A stretch of 7,354 nucleotides of DNA from Ruminococcus sp. UBA5884. Lineage in GTDB: Bacteria; Bacillota; Clostridia; Oscillospirales; Ruminococcaceae. Positions 1 to 5,204 of this stretch are shown piece by piece (the first letter of the stretch is position 1; the number at the start of each line of letters is the position of its first letter). Under the pieces are notes generated by a model that saw only the letters and a list, made by a program, of their open reading frames with translations, searched no databases and had not been told where the DNA came from. The DNA lies in contig DJFA01000080.1 in NCBI GenBank assembly GCA_002431975.1, positions 1,815-9,168 on the forward strand, in the 5' to 3' direction. The translations under genes were made by a program, and so were the position numbers.

Positions 1-44
1 AGTAACCTATAAAATTTGCCTGTCAGTTTACAGCGAACCTCAAC

Positions 45-63
45 GGGCGAACACAGTTCGCCC
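45..63. repeat. Perfect 8-bp palindrome, probable dispersed intergenic (REP/MITE-like) repeat
   Basis: Arms GGGCGAAC (45-52) and GTTCGCCC (56-63) flank a 3-nt loop and are followed by CCTACAG. GC-rich palindromes of this style, ending in CGCCCCTACA, are a recurrent intergenic repeat type in Clostridia, as I remember it; copy number cannot be seen here. It is much more GC-rich than its AT-rich surroundings. A second palindrome lies 10 nt on: GAAAATA (74-80), a 3-nt loop, TATTTTC (84-90). Apart from these, bases 1-195 show no credible gene. The U-tract needed for an intrinsic terminator is missing on either strand. Confidence 0.6.
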
Positions 64-195
64 CTACAGATTGGAAAATACCTTATTTTCAATCATAAAA
101 TCTCATTATCGGATTTGCGTTATTTTAAAATCCTTAATCATATTGCATAGTATATATAATATCATAATTTTAACATATTATCAAGAGTTTACTGT

Positions 196-235
196 AAATA
201 AAAAGACTCCCTGATAAAATAATCAGAGAGTCTTT
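196..235 (-). terminator. Strong rho-independent terminator closing the scaffoldin operon
   Basis: On the minus strand a 14-bp stem (arms 222-235 and 202-215, one G-U wobble) with a 6-nt loop is followed directly by a U-rich tract (UUUUUAUUU, about 196-204). It begins 16 nt after the stop codon of the anchor-protein gene. Read on the plus strand the same stem is followed by TTTGATAT, so it would be at best weak in that direction. Confidence 0.93.
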
Positions 236-251
236 GATATAGAAATTTCAG

Positions 252-1313
252 TTATTTCTTTTTGGTTTTTGAAGCTGCAATAACGCCTACTGTTGAAACA
301 GCAAGGAAAGCAGCCGGCAATGCTATGCCTTTTACACCTGTTGAAGGTGAATCAGATGTTTTATTTGCAGATGATTTTTTAGAAGAATTATCACTCTTTT
401 TTGAATCAGATTTTGAATCATTTTTTGATGATGAACCGCCAGCCGCAGCGGCAGATTCACTTGATTTTACATCAGAAGCACCGCCAGTAACAGCATTTTC
501 TTCAACAGTAGTAGTCAAAGCTGCATTTTCAGCACTGGTCTGCAAAGCTGTTTCAGCAACACCTGATGAAGCCGGAGCGGCTGAAGTATCAGCAGCCGGA
601 GCAGCACCTGATTTTCTGGTTGTAACAGCGGCAGCTTCTGTCTGTTTTGCAGGAGCAGCTGTTGTATCCTTTGCAGGCTGAGTAGCCTTTGATGGCAGTT
701 TTGTTGTTTCAGGAGCCTGAGTAACGACAGGAGGAGCTTCTGTTTCAACAGGAGCAGGAGGATTCTGTGAAGGGTCACCTCCGACTTCAATACCGCCTGG
801 TACAAGAGAGAATTCCAATGAATCGAAATTAGTATTTGTTACCTGAACAGTAGATTCTTCAAAACCTATTTCATATGTACCGACTGGAGTTCCGGCAGGC
901 ACATTTACATCAAAAGTTATAACAAGACCGCAGTTATCTGTATCCGAACAGCTGCTTTCTGACCAGAGAAGGCAACGTGAATCAAGATTCCATAAAAATG
1001 AACCTATACCTTTGAATACACTGCCCTCTGTAGCAGTCTTTGGAAGACCCGGTTGTCCTGTTGTAGTTATCTGAATTCCGTCAGCCTGAGTAAATTCAAG
1101 CAGAAAAGCAGTAAGTCCCACATTCTGAGTAACATTTACAGGAACTCTTACTGTTTCGTCATTAACGAGTACGCCGTCAGCGACTTCACCGACAGTTGAA
1201 ACAGTACTTACTTCAAAAACAACGCCTGCATCAGCAGAGGCTGTAAGAGCCATTGATGAACTTCCGGCTGCGATTACTGCAAGCGAAGCCAGAACGGAAA
1301 GTATTTTTTTCAT
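252..1313 (-). CDS. Single-cohesin, sortase-anchored scaffoldin (ScaE-like cell-surface anchor)
   Basis: A 353-residue secreted protein that probably displays one cohesin on the cell surface as a docking point for dockerin-bearing adaptors. Residues 1-27 are a signal peptide (MKKI start, hydrophobic core, TASA cleavage region). Residues about 31-178 form a cohesin-like beta-sandwich module. Residues about 179-320 are a low-complexity linker, Pro/Thr/Ala-rich at first and then Ser/Lys/Asp-rich. The C-terminus has SPSTG (322-326), a hydrophobic segment (about 328-347) and KTKKK, the layout of a sortase sorting signal with Ser in place of the Leu of LPXTG. ScaE of Ruminococcus flavefaciens has this plan, but assignment here rests on architecture, not alignment. 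The cohesin carries three cysteines (C114, C122, C128), an odd number. The start is supported by AAAGGA at 1323-1328, 9 nt upstream. It is the last gene of the operon, 74 bp after the second adaptor. Confidence 0.85.
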   Translation of the reverse strand: MKKILSVLASLAVIAAGSSSMALTASADAGVVFEVSTVSTVGEVADGVLVNDETVRVPVNVTQNVGLTAFLLEFTQADGIQITTTGQPGLPKTATEGSVFKGIGSFLWNLDSRCLLWSESSCSDTDNCGLVITFDVNVPAGTPVGTYEIGFEESTVQVTNTNFDSLEFSLVPGGIEVGGDPSQNPPAPVETEAPPVVTQAPETTKLPSKATQPAKDTTAAPAKQTEAAAVTTRKSGAAPAADTSAAPASSGVAETALQTSAENAALTTTVEENAVTGGASDVKSSESAAAAGGSSSKNDSKSDSKKSDNSSKKSSANKTSDSPSTGVKGIALPAAFLAVSTVGVIAASKTKKK

Positions 1314-1352
1314 TGGAATCTGTCCTTTCTTGGATAAATCAATCTACAAAAG

Positions 1353-1383
1353 ATATACCTGTTCTTTCTTTTTATTGGTATAT
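1353..1383 (-). repeat. Inverted repeat between second adaptor and anchor genes
   Basis: Perfect 7-bp arms ATATACC (1353-1359) and GGTATAT (1377-1383) with a 17-nt loop lie in the 74-bp gap. On the minus strand the 3' arm is followed by only four U after one C, and the stem is AT-rich. A real terminator is therefore unlikely; an mRNA processing or stability element, or chance, is as plausible. I see no convincing promoter in this gap. Confidence 0.3.
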
Positions 1384-1387
1384 GAAA

Positions 1388-2302
1388 TTAGAATTCTGTG
1401 ATAACCTTGATGATATATTTCTTTATCTGACCGAGGTCTTTAAGGTCAATTTTGCCGTCAGTAATAACATCAGCATTAGCCTTGCCCTGGTCTGTTATAT
1501 CAGAAAGCTGAACTGCATACTGGTTTACGAGAGTAACATCTCTTACGTCAACAGCACCGTCGCAGGTAGCATCGCCCTTGAGAGTAGCTTCGCCGAGTGA
1601 TGATGAGCCAGGATTTTCAGTAGTTACATCTGGTTTTGTAGTTTCTTCAGGCTTTGAAGTTTCAGTAGCTTCAGTAGTTTCGCCGCCGATAGTGATAGTT
1701 CCGGCAGTAGTATTTACCTTATATGAAGTTTCAGCACCTGTGCTGAAGTCAACGTAACCGAATTTGATTGAGCTGCCTGCACGGTTGATAGCATCGATTC
1801 CGATTTCAGTAGAACCCTTTGCATCTTTGTTTACAGTAGCCATGATAGTAATGAAATTGCCTTCGCCCTTGAGCCAGTATGACTGGTCTTCAAGACCTGT
1901 AGCCCACATAACTGAAACAACGCCCTTGTCGCTGAGAATTGAGTAATCGAGGCATGAATATTCAGAGCCGCTAATCATAGTATCAGCAAGACCGCTGTTT
2001 GCCTTGAGTTCAGCATCGGAAGCACCTGTGCCGCCTGAGATATTGCCTTCCTTTATGCTATCGATTGTGATAACAGCCGGGTCATATGTAAGAGCAAATT
2101 CGCAGCCTGTGATACCAGGGTCAGGAATATTTGCATTTACGCTGATGGCAATCTGTTCGCCGGCAACAGCTGAAACGCTTTCAACAGCAAGGTCAACAGC
2201 TGAAGAAGAATCAGCAGCACTTACAGATGAAACTGCTGCAAAAGCAACTGAAGAAAGAAGTCCGAGGGACAAAGCAAATGAAATTATCTTTTTAGTTTTC
2301 AT
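1388..2302 (-). CDS. Cohesin-dockerin adaptor scaffoldin (ScaC-like), paralogue 2
   Basis: A 304-residue secreted, non-catalytic adaptor. Signal peptide at residues 1-29 (MKTKK start, SVSA cleavage region); cohesin at about 36-206; Thr/Glu/Pro-rich linker at about 207-238; C-terminal dockerin at about 240-304. The first dockerin calcium loop has D244, T246, D248, D252 and D255. The second has D278, D282, D286 and D289, with Ile280 where Asn or Asp is usual. The cohesin would bind enzyme or other dockerins while the dockerin attaches the adaptor to a scaffold. R. flavefaciens ScaC has one cohesin plus one dockerin; the symbol is withheld because only architecture is seen. It lies 63 bp after a paralogue and 74 bp before the anchor gene, so co-transcription is likely. 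The start is fixed by the signal peptide and an in-frame TGA nine bases upstream, yet the only good Shine-Dalgarno is 37 nt away. Confidence 0.9.
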   Translation of the reverse strand: MKTKKIISFALSLGLLSSVAFAAVSSVSAADSSSAVDLAVESVSAVAGEQIAISVNANIPDPGITGCEFALTYDPAVITIDSIKEGNISGGTGASDAELKANSGLADTMISGSEYSCLDYSILSDKGVVSVMWATGLEDQSYWLKGEGNFITIMATVNKDAKGSTEIGIDAINRAGSSIKFGYVDFSTGAETSYKVNTTAGTITIGGETTEATETSKPEETTKPDVTTENPGSSSLGEATLKGDATCDGAVDVRDVTLVNQYAVQLSDITDQGKANADVITDGKIDLKDLGQIKKYIIKVITEF

Positions 2303-2314
2303 GATATATCACAT

Positions 2315-2345
2315 ATTACCGGTAAACGACCGGCAACTTCTCCTT
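2315..2345 (-). promoter_or_regulatory. Distant Shine-Dalgarno plus hairpin before the second adaptor gene
   Basis: AAGGAG (2340-2345, minus strand) lies 37 nt from the ATG at 2300-2302, too far for normal initiation. Between them is a stem of 9 bp, including two G-U pairs, with arms 2329-2337 and 2315-2323 and a 5-nt loop. Looping it out leaves 14 nt (2 + 12) between the Shine-Dalgarno and the start. No other Shine-Dalgarno is visible near the ATG. Phage T4 gene 38 is a known case where a hairpin brings the two together. There is no U-tract after the stem, so it is not a terminator. Confidence 0.5.
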
Positions 2346-2365
2346 TTTCATAAAATTTGATTATA

Positions 2366-3187
2366 TTACAGTTTATCCACTATTTTTATGAGATATTTTT
2401 TGAGCTGACCGAGGTCTTTAAGGTCAACCTTGCCGTCAGCAATTATATCACCGCAGGAAAGACCCTTATCCGAAAGGTCGGATATCTGTACTATGAACTG
2501 ATTCATAAGGGTAACATCTCTTACATCAACCGTTCCGTCAGTATTGACATCGCCTTTTATGACAGAAGGGTCAGATTCTGTATCTTGTGAAATAGAGATA
2601 ACGCCGTTCTGGATTTCCGGAACAGAAAGCTCTGCATCATCACCGACAGTAGCATAAATGCTATTGTTGTCACCATCAATATTGCTGCGTGATATCGGAA
2701 CTACTTCAAGCTCAGCCTTGCCGGAAGCGTTTTCGTTTACAGTACCTTTTATGGTAAGGAGCACGCCGTCATTCTTGATGTAATAACTGCTGTCAAGACC
2801 AGTCAGCCATATGATATCGACAGTGGAGTTATTTTTGTTTATGTTGTATGAAAGGCATGAATATGAGCCGTTTACGGAGGAATCAGCCAAATCCCCTTCC
2901 TTATCGAGTTCACCATCTGAAGCTCCGGTTTTTGAAGCTTCGCCTTCGACAACATCTGTGACAGTAATCAATGCAGAATCATATTTCACAGCAAATTCTA
3001 TTCCGGAGATACCAGCAGCCGGAACATCTGAAAGATTTACATTTACCTCAAACTGTTCACCTGCCTGTGCAGTAATTGAATCCACTGAAATTTTCAGTTC
3101 CTGAGCGGCACTGACATAAGGCACGCACATCATGGAAGCTGAGATAACAGCGGCTGCAGCGGCAGAAACTGCTTTTCTGAAATACAT
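2366..3187 (-). CDS. Cohesin-dockerin adaptor scaffoldin (ScaC-like), paralogue 1
   Basis: A 273-residue secreted adaptor and first gene of the scaffoldin operon. Signal peptide at residues 1-27 or 28 (YVSAA cleavage region); cohesin at about 30-200; a very short linker (about 201-210); dockerin at about 210-273. Calcium loop 1 has D213, N215, D217, D221 and D224. Loop 2 has D247, D251, D255 and D258, with Ile249 at the third ligand position. It is clearly a paralogue of the next gene: both cohesins share a TGASD-x-EL stretch and a YSCL-x-Y stretch, and the dockerins are closely similar. Unlike that gene it has almost no linker, so the bound partner would sit close to the docking point. GGGAGG at 3195-3200, 7 nt upstream, fixes the start. 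Two promoters lie upstream. An enzyme role is excluded by the lack of any catalytic module. Confidence 0.9.
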   Translation of the reverse strand: MYFRKAVSAAAAAVISASMMCVPYVSAAQELKISVDSITAQAGEQFEVNVNLSDVPAAGISGIEFAVKYDSALITVTDVVEGEASKTGASDGELDKEGDLADSSVNGSYSCLSYNINKNNSTVDIIWLTGLDSSYYIKNDGVLLTIKGTVNENASGKAELEVVPISRSNIDGDNNSIYATVGDDAELSVPEIQNGVISISQDTESDPSVIKGDVNTDGTVDVRDVTLMNQFIVQISDLSDKGLSCGDIIADGKVDLKDLGQLKKYLIKIVDKL

Positions 3188-3240
3188 TTCAAAACCTCCC
3201 GAATATTATATTCTGTATAAGTACAATCAGCCTTAGTTTA

Positions 3241-3269
3241 ATTATATTTTAAGATTATCAGCAAGTCAA
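3241..3269 (-). promoter_or_regulatory. Proximal sigma-A-type promoter of scaffoldin operon
   Basis: On the minus strand TTGACT (3264-3269), a 17-nt spacer and TATAAT (3241-3246) match the consensus at 11 of 12 positions. The expected transcript start near 3234 gives a leader of about 47 nt before the ATG at 3187. Confidence 0.8.
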
Positions 3270-3354
3270 TACCATATTATATATTTTGTAAATTATGATA
3301 AATTAAATATAGAATAATTGTTGAATATATCAATACAGATATTATTTTTATTTA

Positions 3355-3383
3355 ATTATATAACATTTATGACAAAAAGTCAA
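3355..3383 (-). promoter_or_regulatory. Distal sigma-A-type promoter of scaffoldin operon
   Basis: TTGACT (3378-3383), 17 nt and TATAAT (3355-3360) on the minus strand, 114 bp upstream of the proximal promoter and of identical hexamer sequence. It would give a leader of about 160 nt. A TGAC-TTTTT-GTCA inverted repeat overlaps the -35 box and could bind a regulator. The rest of the 380-bp gap 3188-3567 is very AT-rich and shows no supported gene. Confidence 0.7.
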
Positions 3384-3529
3384 TATCGGGGGAATTATTT
3401 TTATACAGATTTCAGAAAAATACTGCTGCATTGATTTTATTGTATCAGAAAAGGGAAGGCGTGTATTGCATATCTGTCAAAAATTTTATATATTTGTACA
3501 GTATTTTTAAATTTTCCATAATACAGTGA

Positions 3530-3558
3530 AACGGTCAGACCATGACAGCCTGACCGCT
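3530..3558 (-). terminator. Probable terminator of the zinc-ribbon gene
   Basis: Ten bases after the stop codon, arms 3548-3558 and 3530-3540 form an 11-bp stem with two G-U pairs and a 7-nt loop. Only a short, broken U stretch (UUUCACUGUAUU) follows, so termination may be incomplete. Readthrough would feed the scaffoldin operon. Confidence 0.5.
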
Positions 3559-3567
3559 GTAAAAAAT

Positions 3568-3942
3568 TCAGTTGAGCCAGAGTACAGCAATTATTATGAC
3601 TGCAACAACAGCGATTATTGCAGCAACAATAATTCTTTCTTTTTTTGAATTTTCCTGTTTCGGGTTATACCTGTATGAAGTAGCCGGAGCTTTCGGGCTT
3701 ACAGGCTGCGGCTGAACAGTCTGTTTTTCGGGGCTTCCGTATGTATTGAGGTCAGGTGCGTCAAGCAGAGTTGTTTCGTCAGCACCTTCATAATTCACAT
3801 CTTCGAGCAGAGTAGTATCATCGCTGCCTGACGGCTGAACCGGTGCGGCAGGAGCAGCTGAAGAGTGTATGAGTTTATTTCCGCATATGTGGCAGAATTT
3901 CTCTCCGTCCTTACATTCATTGTTGCATCTTGAACATATCAT
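3568..3942 (-). CDS. Zinc-ribbon, tail-anchored membrane protein of unknown function
   Basis: A 124-residue protein. An N-terminal zinc ribbon has C3-x2-C6 and C17-x2-C20 as the four likely ligands (C10 is extra). A Pro/Ala/Asp-rich, probably disordered middle (about 27-100) follows, then one hydrophobic segment at about 104-122 with KKER before it and only two residues after it. With no signal peptide, the zinc ribbon should face the cytoplasm with the protein held in the membrane by its C-terminal tail. The middle holds two near-copies of an acidic threonine motif, DDTTLLED (41-48) and DETTLLDA (55-62). AAAGAGG at 3953-3959, 10 nt upstream, supports the start. Zinc-ribbon proteins of this kind are common in Firmicutes and are usually uncharacterised. 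Its own promoter and probable terminator suggest it is not part of the scaffoldin operon. Confidence 0.8.
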   Translation of the reverse strand: MICSRCNNECKDGEKFCHICGNKLIHSSAAPAAPVQPSGSDDTTLLEDVNYEGADETTLLDAPDLNTYGSPEKQTVQPQPVSPKAPATSYRYNPKQENSKKERIIVAAIIAVVAVIIIAVLWLN

Positions 3943-3991
3943 ATATATTTTACCTCTTTCTGAAAAAAGTAATCAGTCAGACATCAATAAC

Positions 3992-4020
3992 AATATACCA
4001 CAGATATGGAAAAGTGTCAA
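3992..4020 (-). promoter_or_regulatory. Promoter of zinc-ribbon gene
   Basis: Minus-strand TTGACA (4015-4020), a 17-nt spacer and TATATT (3992-3997). The -35 box is perfect and the -10 box matches at five of six positions. The leader would be about 43 nt. Confidence 0.75.
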
Positions 4021-4057
4021 TATTCCGGGGATAATATCACATAATTTTCACACTTTT
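4010..4057. repeat. Inverted repeat spanning the gap between U32-like and zinc-ribbon genes
   Basis: Perfect 8-bp arms AAAAGTGT (4010-4017) and ACACTTTT (4050-4057) with 32 nt between, starting one base past the stop codon of the U32-like gene. A nested pair, AATAT and ATATT, flanks the central CCGGGGAT. One arm overlaps the -35 box of the zinc-ribbon promoter. It could be a weak terminator (only four U follow) or an operator. Confidence 0.4.
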
Positions 4058-4058
4058 A

Positions 4059-4970
4059 TCAGATATCCATACCCTTGGTAAGTCTTAAAAGGAGGTCAAG
4101 TCTTGCGATATCCTTGTATTCAGGCTTTACCATATAGTATATATATGTTTCAAGCATTTTGATTGAATTTGTGGAGCGTCCTTCTATTTTGAAGTTGCTG
4201 AATCCCATCGGAGCATATTTTTCATAGATATCGTCCGGAGATATATGAGTAGGATACTTGTTTATATCGTATATTGTAAGATACATCTGTTCACATTCAA
4301 AAGGCTGCTGGATAGTGCCTTCCCTGCCATTTGATTTTTTATACTTGTCATATTCTATATGACCTCTTGCAATATGTTCATAATGAGCTTTTCTTCTCTG
4401 ACAGTGAGGGGTACAGCAAGCGTTTATAAGGAGTTCGCATTTGTCTTTTCTCTTGATTTTTTCGAGTTCATCGAATCTGTTGTTCCAGTTATAGTCGAGA
4501 ACGACAAGATTATAATCCTTTTCGAGTTCTGCATTGAGCATATCCATATCCTCAATCTGCTTGCAGGTAGAGCTTGTTATTTTATATTTCGGATAATTTT
4601 TTCTTATATAGTCCTCAAGCAGAGGAGATACAACTATTACTTCATTCATGCCGTTGTTTCCGAGTTCCATACATAAATTGCAGTGCGGGTCTGAAAGGTG
4701 TTCCTCAGTGAGCAGCATATTTGTAAAAGTATATCTCAGAGGAATGCCTCTGTTATTGAAGCGTTTGAGAACTTCTTTCATATAGTCGGTTTCGCATTCG
4801 CCGCCTATCGAGCGTCCGCCGTTCCAGACAGATGTCGGAAATTCGCCGTATACAGATGCTATTGAAACGCCGTCTCTGAAATATTCAGGTTTATTTTTAA
4901 CAGCCTGAACCATAAGCATATTAAGTCTGTAATGCTTTACGAAATCAGGCAGATGAAATTTTATATCCAT
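4059..4970 (-). CDS. U32-peptidase-like, cysteine-rich protein (probable TIM-barrel)
   Basis: A 303-residue soluble protein with no signal peptide or membrane segment. Features recalling the U32 peptidase/RNA-modification superfamily are alternating strand and helix segments, and a FKIEGR motif (260-265) near the C-terminus that resembles the KIEGR stretch of U32 proteins. A dense cysteine motif NACCTPHC (183-190) also fits. Other cysteines are C97, C100, C136, C178 and C226. U32 members such as TrhP and UbiU/UbiV use four cysteines for an iron-sulfur cluster or hydroxylation chemistry; a similar site here (C185, C186, C190, C226) is inference. It is shorter than the usual 400-residue-plus U32 enzymes, so it may be a divergent single-domain member. 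GGAGGA (4976-4981), 5 nt upstream, fixes the start. It is transcribed divergently from the GH94 gene, and no functional link is shown. Confidence 0.6.
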   Translation of the reverse strand: MDIKFHLPDFVKHYRLNMLMVQAVKNKPEYFRDGVSIASVYGEFPTSVWNGGRSIGGECETDYMKEVLKRFNNRGIPLRYTFTNMLLTEEHLSDPHCNLCMELGNNGMNEVIVVSPLLEDYIRKNYPKYKITSSTCKQIEDMDMLNAELEKDYNLVVLDYNWNNRFDELEKIKRKDKCELLINACCTPHCQRRKAHYEHIARGHIEYDKYKKSNGREGTIQQPFECEQMYLTIYDINKYPTHISPDDIYEKYAPMGFSNFKIEGRSTNSIKMLETYIYYMVKPEYKDIARLDLLLRLTKGMDI

Positions 4971-5025
4971 TTCAGTCCTCCGTAAATTATAGATTTTTAT
5001 AAAAAGTCAAGCTTTTCTGACATTA

Positions 5026-5054
5026 ATTATAACATTTAATATATTAACAGTCAA
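5026..5054 (-). promoter_or_regulatory. Promoter of U32-like gene (extended -10)
   Basis: Minus-strand TTGACT (5049-5054), a 17-nt spacer and TATAAT (5026-5031) preceded by TG-T, an extended -10. The leader would be about 49 nt. Confidence 0.85.
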
Positions 5055-5133
5055 CAAAATCAATGAAAAATATCAATAATTTCTGCTTATTTGCAACAAA
5101 TGCGGCAAGCTGCTATTCATAATAAAAAAACTA

Positions 5134-5162
5134 TTGAAAAATACCAATATTAATGTTATTAT
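5134..5162 (+). promoter_or_regulatory. Promoter of GH94 gene (extended -10)
   Basis: TTGAAA (5134-5139), 17 nt and TATTAT (5157-5162) with an upstream TG-T give a good sigma-A match and a leader of about 36 nt. Upstream, between the two divergent promoters, are a short inverted repeat ATTTG-CAA-CAAAT (5089-5101) and an imperfect GC-rich dyad at 5102-5113. These are possible operator positions, but unproven. Confidence 0.75.
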
Positions 5163-5204
5163 TAATTGTATAAAATTCTATTGAAAAAAAGGAGTTATAA
5201 ACTT

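Noticed and set aside
2..213. Stop-free plus-strand frame of about 70 codons
   Set aside because: It runs through the palindromic repeat and AT-rich sequence into the terminator stem, has no start context or recognisable product, and looks like chance.
262..805. Overlapping ORFs on the plus strand and in another minus frame within the anchor gene
   Set aside because: They are shadows of the repetitive Ala/Ser/Thr/Pro linker; they lack ribosome binding sites and their residue composition mirrors the linker.
2316..2351. Eleven-codon leader ORF (MKKEKLPVVYR) ahead of the second adaptor
   Set aside because: It has no Shine-Dalgarno of its own and contains the putative Shine-Dalgarno of the adaptor; coupling to the main start is possible but unsupported.
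2360..2388. TATAAT at the end of the first adaptor gene as an internal promoter
   Set aside because: The -35 position reads TAAAAA, a poor match, and the -10 overlaps an AT-rich stop region.
3475..3480. Perfect minus-strand TTGACA that could be a third scaffoldin promoter
   Set aside because: No -10-like hexamer at 16-18 nt; the sequence there is GC-rich (GGGAAGG on plus).
3445..3519. 24-codon minus-strand ORF in the gap upstream of the scaffoldin operon
   Set aside because: No ribosome binding site, AT-rich composition and no recognisable motif.
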